A DNA stretch of 64,000 bases. It comes from Acidobacteriota bacterium (GTDB lineage Bacteria; Acidobacteriota; Holophagae; Holophagales; Holophagaceae). Made by a program: the position numbers and the translations under genes. The stretch's first letter is position 1. Each line of letters opens with the position of its first letter. Of this stretch, positions 32,199 to 41,967 are shown in pieces. The stretch spans positions 62,001 to 126,000 of the forward strand of contig JACPYP010000011.1 in the NCBI GenBank assembly GCA_016195985.1. The letters run 5' to 3'. Under the pieces are notes generated by a model, which was given only the letters and a program-made list of their open reading frames with translations, searched no databases and was not told the DNA's origin.

Positions 32199-34706
32199 AT
32201 GAATCCTCTCTGGTTTTTGGCAGCCCTGCCTGCTCTGGCCGCGCCTGCACCGTCGCCTTCGTTGGCCGTGCGCTGGGAACTGCTGTCCAACCGGGACCAG
32301 GGCCAGGAGCGCGTGCGGATGGCCTTCCACCTGCGCAACGGGGGCAAGGCGCCCTGGGCCATGGATGGCTGGGCCCTGTATTTCCATTTCGCCATGCCGA
32401 TGCACAAGGAGCCGCTGGTCTCGGGCCTGCGCATCGAGCATGTCTCCGGGGATCTGTTCCGCCTGCGCGCCCAAGGCGGGCCCGCTCTGGTGCCCGCCTT
32501 GGCCCCGGGCCAAACCCTGCGGGTGGAGTTCACCAGCGATCCCTGGGTGATCAAGCATTCGGACGCGCCCAGCGGAGCCTTTCTCGTTTTCGATTCGGCC
32601 CCCGCGAAAGGGCAGCCGCTGGCCCTGGAGATCACCCCCATCAGCGCTCAATCCCTGGAGCGCCCGGCTGGCCAGCGCACGCCCGGCATCCCGCCGGAGC
32701 AGCGCCATGCCGAGAACGCCCGGCAGGGCGTGCAGGCACCGGCGGAGCTGCTCCCCACGCCCGTGTCGCTGAGCCTGGGGCAGGGCGTCTTCAAGCCCTT
32801 TGCGGATTTCCAGGTGGTGGCGGAGCCGTCCCTGGCGCAGGAGGCCCAACTCGCCGCAGAGGTGCTCCAGCCGCGGCTGGGACGCAGGCCCGCCGTCGTT
32901 GCCCAAGGGCGCGGCCTGGTGCTGGCGCTGGAGCCCGTGCCGGGCCAGGCGAGCCCCGAGGCCTACCGGCTGAGCGTCACCGAGGCTGGCCTGCGCCTGG
33001 CGGCGCCCAGCCGTGCGGGATTGTTCTACGGTCTTCAGTCGCTGCGGCGCCTCTGGCCGCTCCAGGCGCCGCTGCACACCCTGGAGCTCACGGACGCGCC
33101 CCGCTTCGCCTACCGGGGCCTCATGCTGGACGTGGCGCGCAACTTCCAGTCCAAGGAAGCGGTGCTGCGGGTGCTGGACCTGATGGGCCAGCTCAAGTTG
33201 AATGTCCTTCACTTCCACCTGACGGACGACGAGGGCTGGAGGCTGGAGATCCCCTCTCTGCCTGAGCTCACCTCCGTGGGCTCCCAGCGCGGCTTCGGCG
33301 GGGCCGGGGCCATGCTGCCGCCCTCCTGGGGGTCGGGACCGGAGGCTGGGAAGACCCCCGGCAGCGGGTTCTACTCGCGCCGGGACTTCATCGAGATCCT
33401 CCGCTACGCCACGGTGCGCCACATCGAGGTGATTCCTGAAATCGAGATGCCGGGCCATGCCCGCGCCGCGGTGCTGTCCATGAAGGAGCGCGCGCGGAGG
33501 CTGCATGCGGCCGGCGATCCGCAGGCCGAGGCCTTCCTGCTGCAGGACCCGGGCGACCAGTCCAAATACACCTCCGTCCAGCTCTACTCGGACAACGTGA
33601 TGGATCCGGGCCTGCCCTCGACTTTCGCCTTCATCGAACGCGTGGTGGACGAGATCCAAACCCAGTTCCAAGAGGCCGGCGCCCCTCTGCGCACCCTGCA
33701 CATGGGCGGCGACGAGCTACCGGCGGGGGCCTGGGCCGGTTCGCCGGCCTCCCTGCGCCGCATCGCCGAAGCCAAATTGAAGGGCCCCGGCGACCTCTGG
33801 TACGACTTCTACGGCCGCGTGCAGGCGCTGCTGCAGCGGCGGGGCATCGCCACCGCGGGGTGGGAGGAGATCGCCCTGCGGCGCACCAGCCTCGACGGCC
33901 AGCCCCACAACATCCCCAATCCCGACTTCGCCACGCGGAACCTGCGCAGCTACGTCTGGAACAACATGATCGGATGGGGCGCGGAGGATCTGGCCTACCG
34001 GCTGGCCAACGCGGGGTATCCGGTGGTGCTCTGCCCAGTGTCGAACCTCTACTTCGACATGGCCTACGATCCCGATCCCCGCGAAGCCGGCTACTACTGG
34101 GGCGGTTTCATCGACCTGGACAAGCCGTTCCGCTTCATCCCCTTCGACTACCTCCGAAACACCACGGAAGACCGCTTCGGCGCGCCCGTGAATCCCAAGG
34201 TGTTCGTGGGCAAGGACCGGCTCACGGCCTACGGCGCCGAACACGTCGTCGGCATCCAGGGCTGTCTTTGGTCGGAAACCCTCACCTCGCCCGAGCGGCT
34301 GGACTACCAGCTGGTGCCCAAGCTCTTCGCCCTGGCCGAACGCGCCTGGGCGCCGGATCCGGTCTGGGCCACGGAGCCGGACGCCGCCAAGGCCGAAGCC
34401 CAGTACCAGACGGCCTGGGGCGCCTTCGCCAGCACCGTGGGGCTGCGGGAATTGCCCCGCCTCGATGCGGAGGGTCCGGCTTTCCGCTACCACATCCCCA
34501 CGCCGGGGCTGAAGGTGGAGAACGGCCTGCTCCACGCCAACCTGCAGATGCCGGGATTCACGCTGCGCTACACCACCGACGGCAGCGAACCGGGGCCCAT
34601 GAGCCCCGTGTGGTCCTCCCCGGTCCATCTCCGGGGCACCATCCGGATGGCGGCCTTCAATGCCAAGGGGCGCCGGGGGCTCAGCTCTTCGGTGACCATG
34701 CCCTGA
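32199..34706 (+). CDS. GH20 beta-N-acetylhexosaminidase
   Basis: An 835-residue exported glycoside hydrolase. After a signal peptide come a CHB_HEX-type N-terminal domain (VRMAFHLRNGG, GWALYFHFAMP), a GH20b domain, then the catalytic GH20 barrel from about residue 300: RGLMLDVARNFQSKE, LNVLHFHLTDDEGWRLEI, EVIPEIEMPGHARA, and the catalytic pair Asp-Glu in HMGGDELP. WGGFIDLDKP and VVGIQGCLWSETL follow. The C-terminus (RYTTDGSEPGPMSPVW) is a CHB_HEX_C domain. It releases terminal GlcNAc/GalNAc from chitin oligomers or peptidoglycan fragments in the periplasm or outside. Confidence 0.94.
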   Translation: MNPLWFLAALPALAAPAPSPSLAVRWELLSNRDQGQERVRMAFHLRNGGKAPWAMDGWALYFHFAMPMHKEPLVSGLRIEHVSGDLFRLRAQGGPALVPALAPGQTLRVEFTSDPWVIKHSDAPSGAFLVFDSAPAKGQPLALEITPISAQSLERPAGQRTPGIPPEQRHAENARQGVQAPAELLPTPVSLSLGQGVFKPFADFQVVAEPSLAQEAQLAAEVLQPRLGRRPAVVAQGRGLVLALEPVPGQASPEAYRLSVTEAGLRLAAPSRAGLFYGLQSLRRLWPLQAPLHTLELTDAPRFAYRGLMLDVARNFQSKEAVLRVLDLMGQLKLNVLHFHLTDDEGWRLEIPSLPELTSVGSQRGFGGAGAMLPPSWGSGPEAGKTPGSGFYSRRDFIEILRYATVRHIEVIPEIEMPGHARAAVLSMKERARRLHAAGDPQAEAFLLQDPGDQSKYTSVQLYSDNVMDPGLPSTFAFIERVVDEIQTQFQEAGAPLRTLHMGGDELPAGAWAGSPASLRRIAEAKLKGPGDLWYDFYGRVQALLQRRGIATAGWEEIALRRTSLDGQPHNIPNPDFATRNLRSYVWNNMIGWGAEDLAYRLANAGYPVVLCPVSNLYFDMAYDPDPREAGYYWGGFIDLDKPFRFIPFDYLRNTTEDRFGAPVNPKVFVGKDRLTAYGAEHVVGIQGCLWSETLTSPERLDYQLVPKLFALAERAWAPDPVWATEPDAAKAEAQYQTAWGAFASTVGLRELPRLDAEGPAFRYHIPTPGLKVENGLLHANLQMPGFTLRYTTDGSEPGPMSPVWSSPVHLRGTIRMAAFNAKGRRGLSSSVTMP

Positions 34707-34932
34707 AGATCCCGCCCCGAAAGGGCCGACTTTGCCGGGCACCGTTCCGCGGGGCGCTTCTGCGTTACCTTGGATGTGGCTCCAGTGCTGATGCCGGAGC
34801 CGGATCCGTTTTGCAGCCAAACCCGTGCGAGAACATCTTGTGAGCCCCGTTTTCCGCGACTGAGCCATGACCAGCCTGAGGTGCCCGAAGCCCCGTCTTC
34901 GAGGCATGAGGGGGCCTTCTCTTGGACGCATC

Positions 34933-36729
34933 ATGCCCAATCAGCACCTGATCGATACCTTCCGGCGCCATGCCCTGGAATGGGCGGATCAGCCCGCCCA
35001 GCGGGTGAAGGTGGATGGCGCCTGGCGGGATACCACCTGGGGCGAACTGGGCGCGGCCATGGAGGCCGTGGCCCGGGGCCTCATCCGCCTGGGGCACCGG
35101 CCGGGCGGCACGGTGGGCCTTTGCGCCCGGAACATGCCGGAGTGGACTCAGGCGGACCTGGGCATCCTGGCGGCCCGGGGCGTCACGGTGCCGCTCTACC
35201 CCAACAACACGGCGGAGCAGGCGCAGTTCATCCTCCGGGACGCGGGCGTCCGGATCCTCTTCGCAGGTGAACAGCCCGAAGCCGACCTGGGGCTTCACCT
35301 CCTGGCCTCCGGCGACATCGACCACCTGATCGCCCTGGATCCGGCCGTGGATCTCCAGGGCCACCCGAAGGCCATGTCCTTTGAAGCCCTGCTGGCCCTG
35401 GATGTGGATGGCTCCTGCCGGCCGGCCTTGGCCGAAAGGGAAGCCTCTCGCCGTTTGGATGATCTGCTCACCCTGGTCTACACCTCGGGCACCACGGGCG
35501 AGCCCAAGGGCGTGATGCTGGACCACGCGAACCTTTCCGAGGCCATGCGCCTTCACGACCTGCGCCTGAAGCTGGACCGGGGCGATGTCTCCCTGGCCAT
35601 GCTGCCCCTTTGCCACATCTTCGAGCGGGCCTGGACCTTCTACGTGCTCTACCGCGGCGCCGTGAACGTCTATCTGCGGGATCCGCAGACCGTCATCCAG
35701 ATCATCGGCGAAGTGAAACCCACGCACATGTGCGCAGTGCCGCGGGTGTACGAAAAGGCCTTCGCGGGCATCCACGGCCGCATCGCCAAAGCCGGCTGGC
35801 CCGTGCGGAGGCTCTTCCGCTGGGCCATGGGCGTGGGCACCGAGGTAGTGAAGCTCCGGCTGGCGGGACGCCGGCCCTCGGGCTGGCTGGCCCTGAAGCA
35901 CCGCCTGGCCGAGCGGCTGATCTTCCGCAAGCTGCGCGATCTGTTCGGGGGACGCTGCCGCTTCTTCCCGGTGGCCGGGGCGGCCCTGGCCGACGACGTG
36001 AACGTGTTCTTCCAGGCCATCGGGCTCAACCTGAAGTACGGCTACGGGCTGTCGGAAACCTGCGCCACGGTTTCCTGTTATCCCGACGGCGAGCTGCCCA
36101 TGGGGACCCTGGGCCAACCTCTCGAGGGGCTGGAGGTGAAGCTGGGTGAGGACAACGAGATCCTGGTGAAGGGCCCCACGGTCATGCGGGGCTACTGGAA
36201 GCGCCCGGAGGAGACGGCCAGGGCCATGACCGCCGACGGCTTCCTCCGCACGGGCGATGCCGGGGCCATGGATGCCCGGGGCAACCTCATCTTCACCGAG
36301 CGCCTCAAGGACCTCATGAAGACCTCCAACGGGAAATACATCGCCCCGCAGCGCGTGGAGGGCACCCTGGGCAAGGATGCCTTCATCGATCAGATCGCCA
36401 TCATCGCGGATTCCCGGAATTTCGTGTCCGCCCTGATCGTGCCCCATTTCGAGGGGCTGGAGGAGCATGCCCGCTCCATGGGCCTGAAATACCGCACCCT
36501 GGCGGATCTGGTGGAGCACAGCAAGGTGGTGGAGTTCTTCGAGAGCCGCATCCAGCACCTTCAGAAGGAATTGGCCCACTTCGAGCAGGTGAAGAAATTC
36601 ACCCTGCTGAAGCGGCCCTTCTCCATGGAAATGGGCGAGCTGACGCCCACGCTGAAGCTGCGCCGCAAATCCATCGAGGCCGCCTTCAAAGCCGAGATCG
36701 AGGCCATGTACCAGAGTGTGAAAGCCTGA
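34933..36729 (+). CDS. long-chain acyl-CoA synthetase (FadD15-type)
   Basis: A 598-residue AMP-forming enzyme (34933 ATG) activating fatty acids to acyl-CoA. ANL motifs: YTSGTTGEPKGVML (P-loop), LPLCHIFERAWTFYVLY, YGYGLSETCATVSCYP, GFLRTGDAGAMDARGNL, and TSNGKYIAPQRVEGTL. The mid-length insertion (RIAKAGWPVRRLFRWAMGVG) is typical of the FadD15/AAE15 group. An upstream ATG at 34867 would add 22 residues of atypical sequence and is not preferred. It stands alone between GH20 and a serine hydrolase. Confidence 0.93.
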   Translation: MPNQHLIDTFRRHALEWADQPAQRVKVDGAWRDTTWGELGAAMEAVARGLIRLGHRPGGTVGLCARNMPEWTQADLGILAARGVTVPLYPNNTAEQAQFILRDAGVRILFAGEQPEADLGLHLLASGDIDHLIALDPAVDLQGHPKAMSFEALLALDVDGSCRPALAEREASRRLDDLLTLVYTSGTTGEPKGVMLDHANLSEAMRLHDLRLKLDRGDVSLAMLPLCHIFERAWTFYVLYRGAVNVYLRDPQTVIQIIGEVKPTHMCAVPRVYEKAFAGIHGRIAKAGWPVRRLFRWAMGVGTEVVKLRLAGRRPSGWLALKHRLAERLIFRKLRDLFGGRCRFFPVAGAALADDVNVFFQAIGLNLKYGYGLSETCATVSCYPDGELPMGTLGQPLEGLEVKLGEDNEILVKGPTVMRGYWKRPEETARAMTADGFLRTGDAGAMDARGNLIFTERLKDLMKTSNGKYIAPQRVEGTLGKDAFIDQIAIIADSRNFVSALIVPHFEGLEEHARSMGLKYRTLADLVEHSKVVEFFESRIQHLQKELAHFEQVKKFTLLKRPFSMEMGELTPTLKLRRKSIEAAFKAEIEAMYQSVKA

Positions 36730-36827
36730 TTTCCTCTGCCCGAAGGATATGACCTGTCTCGATCAAAATGCTTGTTAGGATATCGACGAAAAGATCCTAG
36801 ACCTTCAAAGGCTAACCAGGAGCGTTC

Positions 36828-38312
36828 ATGACCGGCAGTCTGAGGCGCGCCCTTTTCGTCAATGGCTTGATTCTGATGGCGGCTCCCCTGGCCTGGCCTG
36901 GGGTCCGGTCGGGCGAGGCTCCCGCGCCGGTGGCCAAGCAGGTGGAGGCCTACCTGCGAAGTGAAATGCAGGAGCGCCGCATTCCGGGCTTGCAGGTGGC
37001 GGTGGTGCGGCACGGAAAGATCGCGCTGCTGGGCGCCTACGGCCTGGCCAACCTCCAGCACCAGGTGCCCGTCACCGATCACACGGTCTTCTCCATCAAT
37101 TCCGCCACCAAGTCCTTCACTGGGGTGGCGATGATGCAGCTGGCCGAGGAAGGGAAGGTGGATCTCGACGCGCCGGTGTCCAGGTACCTCGAAGGCCTTC
37201 CCGCCCCCTGGCAGCCGGTCACCCTCCGGCAGCTGTTGATCCATGTCTCGGGCATTCCCAACATCGTGAACCAGCGTTCGGGGAAATTGGGAACCGAGGG
37301 AGGAGACGACGCGGCCTGGGCCCACATCCAGACCGTTCCCATGGATTTCCCCACGGGGGAACGGTACAGCTACAACCAGACGAACTACCTTCTGCTTGGC
37401 AAGGTCATCGACAAGGTCAGCGGCATGCCCTTCGTGCGCTTCATCACCGAAGGGCAGTTCCAGGTGGTGGGCATGCCTGGCAGCGGGTTCGGCGATTCGC
37501 GGGATGTGATTCCGCTCAAGGCCGATCCCTATCGGTATTCCCGGGAGGGCCACCTTTCTCCGGTCTATGAAGAATTTCCGGCCTTTCTCCGCACAGGGGC
37601 GGGGCTGAACACCACCGCGAAAGAAGTGGCGCATTGGATCATGGCGCTTCAGCAACGGAAGCTTCTCAAGCGTGAAAGCAGCCTGAGCGCCCTCTGGACG
37701 CCGGGGAAATTCAATAACGGAACGTCTGCGCCGGATGCCCTCGGATGGCCGGCCATCCGCCAGTCTCCACATCGGGCCGTGGCAGGCATCGGCGGCGCCC
37801 GTTCGGCCTTCTACGTCTACCCCGACGATGACCTGGCGGTGGTGATCCTAACCAACCTCCGCGGGGCTGATCCAGAAAAGATGATCGATACTGTGGCGGG
37901 ATTCTACCTTCCGACCCTGCGTGAAGTGAACGGAAGCGGATTCGCGGTGTACGAACTCCGGACCGAGCTGTTGAAGCGAGGGTTCGAGCATGCCGCCGAA
38001 GTGTTCCGTCTGGCGAGACAGAAACATCCTGCCTTCCAGCCGTCCGAGAACGACTTGATCGCCTGGGGTTACCGGCTGCTTGAACAACACCATCCTGAGA
38101 AGGCCATCCCCATTTTCAAGTTGGGCACGGATCTCTACCCCCGCAGCTCCAATGCCTACGACAGCCTGGCGGAGGCCTATGAAGCGGCCGCTGACAGGGC
38201 CTCGGCACTGTCGAACTACCGGCGCTCCCTGGAACTGGATTCGAAAAACGATCACGCCGTCGCGCGGATCAAGGCGCTGCAGTCAGCCACCGGCGGCCCC
38301 CAGTCCAAGTAA
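36828..38312 (+). CDS. exported beta-lactamase-fold serine hydrolase with TPR-like tail
   Basis: A 494-residue class C beta-lactamase/penicillin-binding-protein-fold hydrolase. A signal peptide (about 1-28) precedes the SxxK motif in NSATKSFTG (about residue 90), a YxN motif in RYSYNQTNYLLLG, and an HRAVAGIGG element in place of KTG. The C-terminal 110 residues (HPEKAIPIFKLGTDLYP, AYDSLAEAYEAAADRASALSNYRRSLELD) form TPR-like helices. Members of this group include esterases and D-aminopeptidases, and many have unknown substrates. AGGAG sits six bases before the ATG. Confidence 0.87.
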   Translation: MTGSLRRALFVNGLILMAAPLAWPGVRSGEAPAPVAKQVEAYLRSEMQERRIPGLQVAVVRHGKIALLGAYGLANLQHQVPVTDHTVFSINSATKSFTGVAMMQLAEEGKVDLDAPVSRYLEGLPAPWQPVTLRQLLIHVSGIPNIVNQRSGKLGTEGGDDAAWAHIQTVPMDFPTGERYSYNQTNYLLLGKVIDKVSGMPFVRFITEGQFQVVGMPGSGFGDSRDVIPLKADPYRYSREGHLSPVYEEFPAFLRTGAGLNTTAKEVAHWIMALQQRKLLKRESSLSALWTPGKFNNGTSAPDALGWPAIRQSPHRAVAGIGGARSAFYVYPDDDLAVVILTNLRGADPEKMIDTVAGFYLPTLREVNGSGFAVYELRTELLKRGFEHAAEVFRLARQKHPAFQPSENDLIAWGYRLLEQHHPEKAIPIFKLGTDLYPRSSNAYDSLAEAYEAAADRASALSNYRRSLELDSKNDHAVARIKALQSATGGPQSK

Positions 38313-38327
38313 GGATAGGGCTGGGCG

Positions 38328-40937
38328 CTAGCGGAACTCCCCGAACCGGATGAGCTGGAACACCGGCTGCTTCGCTTCGCGCGAGGCGGAGAGGTCCACC
38401 TCGATTTCCAGCGCCCAGTCGTTCAATTCCGCCTGGTCCACCAGCATCTGCTGCACCACGAGGGCGCCCGGATCGCTAGCCTTGGGCTGGACATAGGTGT
38501 GGCGGAGGTTGCGGCCTTCGGGGTCGAAGCGGGGGCCTTCGTGAGCGGCGGCGTAGGCGGCCATCAGGGTGCGCAGGCGGTCGCCGGTCCAGGGTTCCCC
38601 TTCGCCGTCGCAGGGCGCACCTCCCGTCCCGGAGGCCTCCTCCAGCACACCCATGGCCTCCTCCCAGTCCTGGGCGTGGAGGGCGTGGAGCAGCGCGAAG
38701 AGCCGGGCCCGGATGGCGGCGGCAAAGGCCTTCCGGTCGCGGGTGATGTCCCTGGCGGCCTCCTCGGCGCCGGGCATGGCCAACGCCTGTTCCTGGCGTT
38801 CGAAGGCGGGATTCTGCATCTGCTCCCAGGCGTCCAACAGGCTGGAATCCACCTGGCGCAGCATGGCGGCCAGGTAGGCTTCCATCTCGCGGACTTCATC
38901 CGTTTTGGCGGCATCGGGGACAGTCTTGGCCAGCACCTTGAACGTGCTGTTGACGTGCCGCAGCAGCAGGCCCTCCGCCCGCTGCAGCTCGTAGGTGCGC
39001 ACGTAGTCGGCGAAGCTCAGGTAGCTTTCGAACATTTCGCGCACGATGGATTTGGGCCGGATGTTCTCCTGGCCCACCCAGGGGTGTTTGTCTGCGAATT
39101 CATTGAAGGTCGAGTAGACGAATTCCCGCAGGGGCTTGGGGTATTCGAGCTTCTCCAGTTCCTCCATGCGCTGCTCGTACTCGATGCCCGCCATCTTCAT
39201 CTCGGCGACGGCCTGGCCCTTCAGTTTGTGGAGCTGGCTGCGCAGGATGAAGTCGGGATCCTCCAGGATGCTTTCCACCAGGGTGATGAGGTCCAGGGCG
39301 TAGTCCGGCGACTGGGGATCGAGCAGGGGCAGGGCGTCCAGCAGGTAGAGGCTGAGAGTCTCGTCCATGCCGAAATCCGCCTGGAGATCCGCGTTCACCC
39401 GGACCTTCCGGGTTTCCCGGGAACGGTGGGGGGTGCCCGGCGCGGGTCCGGGCACCCCATGTGCGGGTTCTGGCGGGATGAATTCGACGATGCCCCGCAC
39501 CACCAGGGTTTTGAACAGCTGCCAGCCGCGCCGGAAGTGCGCCGCCTTCTGGAACGCCGTATCATGGCAGTCGCGGATGAGCTGTCGCATGGCCTGGCAT
39601 CCGTCGCCCCGGCGGCTGAGCACGTTGAGCAGCATGCCGTGGCTGACCTGGAAGCGGCTGGCCAGGCGCTCTGGAGATGCGGCCTGCAGCTTTTCGAAGG
39701 TGGTCTTGTCCCAGTGGGCGTAGTTGCGTTCCGGGGCCGGGCGCTTGACGAATTTCTTGCCGGGTTTCTGCGATAGGCGCATGTTCTCGATGACGTGCTC
39801 CGGGGCCTGGGCCACCACGTAGCCCACGCGGTCGAAACCCTTGCGGCCGGCCCGGCCCGAGATCTGGTGGAAGTCCCGGGCGCTGAGGATGGTGGTCTTC
39901 TGGCCGCCGTATTTGCAGAGCTTGGTGAAGAGCACCGTCCGGATGGGCACGTTGATGCCTACGCCCAGGGTGTCCGTGCCGCAGATGACCTTCAACAGCC
40001 CCTTCTGGGCCAGGCGCTCCACCAGGAGGCGGTACTTCGGCAGCAGGCCCGCGTGGTGCAGGCCGATGCCCTGGCGCAGCCAGCGCTTGAGGTCCGGGCC
40101 GTAGGGGCTGTTGAACTTGAAGCCGCCGATTTCGGCGGCAAGGGCCGTCTTCTCCTCGCGGGTGCAGACATTGAGGCTCGTGAAGTCCTGGGCGCTGGTG
40201 GCGGCCTCGGCCTGGGTGAAATGCACCAGGTAGACTGGGCCCTTTCCCTCTTCGATCAGGCGCTCCAGCGTGCTGGAGAGGGGCAGTTCGGCATAGGTGA
40301 ATTCCAGCGGCACGGGCCGGTCCGTGCCCTTGACCGCCACGGTGGGCTGGCCGTTGAGGCGGGTCAGTTCGGCCTCGAAAAAACGGGTGTCCCCCAGGGT
40401 GGCGCTCATGAGGAGGAAGCGGGTCCGGGGCATGGCCAGCAGGGGCACCTGCCAGGCGAAGCCCCGCTCGCGGTCGGCGTAGTAGTGGAATTCGTCCATC
40501 ACCACATCCTGGATATCCGCTTCCGCCCCCTCGCACAGGGCCATGTTGGCCAGGATCTCCGCCGTGCAGCAAAGGATGGGCGCGTCGCGGTTGACGGTGG
40601 CGTCCCCCGTGGACAGGCCCACCTTTTCCGGGCCGAATTCCCGGCACAGGGCCATCCACTTCTCGTTCACCAGCGCCTTGATGGGGCAGGTGTAGACGGA
40701 GCGCCGCCCGGCGGCCAGGGCGCCGAAGTGCATGGCCGAGGCCACCAGGGATTTGCCCGACCCCGTGGGCGTGTTCAGGATGACGTTCTTTCCCTCGAAC
40801 AGCTCGAGGATGGCCTCCTCCTGGGCCGGATAAAGGCTCAGGCCTTTGGCGTCGGCGTAGGCCAGGAAGGCGCCGAGGAGGTCGTCAGGGCTGGCCCCGC
40901 CTTCGGCGGGCAGATGGGAGATGAGGCTGGACGTCAT
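38328..40937 (-). CDS. SKI2-like superfamily II helicase (DUF3516-type)
   Basis: An 869-residue helicase. Motif [11 protein letters not shown] (about 57), Ib/[18 protein letters not shown] (a DEFH box in place of DEAH), [12 protein letters not shown], then the C-lobe with [15 protein letters not shown] and motif [18 protein letters not shown]. The long C-terminal part, with helix-rich blocks such as [19 protein letters not shown], matches actinobacterial and acidobacterial DUF3516 helicases related to Ski2/Mtr4, which unwind RNA or DNA. Cofactors are unknown. It ends 16 bases from the convergent hydrolase gene. Confidence 0.88.
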   Translation of the reverse strand: MTSSLISHLPAEGGASPDDLLGAFLAYADAKGLSLYPAQEEAILELFEGKNVILNTPTGSGKSLVASAMHFGALAAGRRSVYTCPIKALVNEKWMALCREFGPEKVGLSTGDATVNRDAPILCCTAEILANMALCEGAEADIQDVVMDEFHYYADRERGFAWQVPLLAMPRTRFLLMSATLGDTRFFEAELTRLNGQPTVAVKGTDRPVPLEFTYAELPLSSTLERLIEEGKGPVYLVHFTQAEAATSAQDFTSLNVCTREEKTALAAEIGGFKFNSPYGPDLKRWLRQGIGLHHAGLLPKYRLLVERLAQKGLLKVICGTDTLGVGINVPIRTVLFTKLCKYGGQKTTILSARDFHQISGRAGRKGFDRVGYVVAQAPEHVIENMRLSQKPGKKFVKRPAPERNYAHWDKTTFEKLQAASPERLASRFQVSHGMLLNVLSRRGDGCQAMRQLIRDCHDTAFQKAAHFRRGWQLFKTLVVRGIVEFIPPEPAHGVPGPAPGTPHRSRETRKVRVNADLQADFGMDETLSLYLLDALPLLDPQSPDYALDLITLVESILEDPDFILRSQLHKLKGQAVAEMKMAGIEYEQRMEELEKLEYPKPLREFVYSTFNEFADKHPWVGQENIRPKSIVREMFESYLSFADYVRTYELQRAEGLLLRHVNSTFKVLAKTVPDAAKTDEVREMEAYLAAMLRQVDSSLLDAWEQMQNPAFERQEQALAMPGAEEAARDITRDRKAFAAAIRARLFALLHALHAQDWEEAMGVLEEASGTGGAPCDGEGEPWTGDRLRTLMAAYAAAHEGPRFDPEGRNLRHTYVQPKASDPGALVVQQMLVDQAELNDWALEIEVDLSASREAKQPVFQLIRFGEFR

Positions 40938-40967
40938 GCAAAGGCTCCAGACCCATCATCACAGACC

Positions 40968-41537
40968 CTAAGGCTCAGGACAGACGGCGGTCTCCACCAG
41001 GCGCAGCAGTTCCGCCACGACTTCCCGGCGGGCGGTGTCCTGCTCGTAGAGGACTGAGACCTTCTTGCGGGCGGCGGCCACATCTCCGCAGGCCTTGCCG
41101 CGGGAGATGAGTTCCTTGCACCGCTCGGGCATGGGGCCCCAATGGCCGCACTCCACGAACCCTTCGCTGAGGAAGATGAACTTGGGAATGGCTTCGCCGC
41201 CGTTGGTGAGGAACCGCACGAAGACATCGGGATGCTGCTCGCGCCTGATGTAGCGGACCTTCAGGGCCGGACCCGCCTCGGCCATGCGCTCCAGCACGGG
41301 GGCGTGGCGCACGACATCCCCGCACCAGTCTTCGGCGATGGCCACCACGTGGACGGGCCGGGGCAGGGCGGCCAGGTAGGCCGCCACCGGCCTTTCCAGG
41401 TTCAGCGCCTGCCGCTGGGCCTCGATCTTGCCGCGCTGATCCTCTGATTCCGCGGCCTCGAGCCAGGCCTTGTAATCCAAACCGGAATCGAAGACCGCCT
41501 TCCAGTCGATGACGGGCAGCGTGGCGGGGCGGGGCAT
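40968..41537 (-). CDS. thioredoxin-family protein with single active-site cysteine
   Basis: A 189-residue soluble thioredoxin-fold protein. The active-site region reads AIAEDWCGDVVRHAPVLERM, where the second Cys of CxxC is Val; the cis-Pro region IPKFIFLSEGFVE is intact. Some members of the Thioredoxin_9 family similarly keep one Cys. With one Cys a disulfide-reductase cycle would need another partner, so a monothiol or binding role (for example bacillithiol-linked, given bshA at 52879) is possible but unproven. It lies 30 bases downstream of the convergently oriented side of the helicase and shares its direction. Confidence 0.75.
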   Translation of the reverse strand: MPRPATLPVIDWKAVFDSGLDYKAWLEAAESEDQRGKIEAQRQALNLERPVAAYLAALPRPVHVVAIAEDWCGDVVRHAPVLERMAEAGPALKVRYIRREQHPDVFVRFLTNGGEAIPKFIFLSEGFVECGHWGPMPERCKELISRGKACGDVAAARKKVSVLYEQDTARREVVAELLRLVETAVCPEP

Positions 41538-41967
41538 GGGACCTCCTAGGGGGAAACGGCTCCATTCCGCATCCTACACCCGGGTCCCGAGACGGTTCTG
41601 GGCCCGCGTCGAACGAGCAAAACAACACTACAAACGCCGTAAAATCCACTGAAATGACGCTTGCCTATGTGGAAGTGGCCGGAAATTTAAAAATTGCTGC
41701 ATAAACTCACATAAATAAACCAATTCCCAATCACCACTCTTAGCGGAGACATTTTCAACAGCACGGACTTGCTTCTGCGGGGAAGGCGTAGATGGCTCAA
41801 GCGCAACAGGATTTCCTAGGTGCTATCGCAGGCCTCTGATTAGGCTGGTTAGCACAATCTCCTTGTGATCGAAATCCCAAATACTCAAATTTCTAATAAT
41901 TTAACATCCGCTCCGCCCTCGATTTGGGCACGATGGATGGTTTGTTTTGTGCGATGGAGTGCCTATG
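41538..41967. other. AT-rich intergenic region before the RHS gene
   Basis: From about 41,615 base composition drops sharply and stays low through the RHS island. Runs such as GGAAATTTAAAAATTGCTGC and AATTTCTAATAATTTAACATC may include promoter sequence for the RHS gene. No gene, tRNA or clear repeat is visible. This is the left border of the acquired island. Confidence 0.5.
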
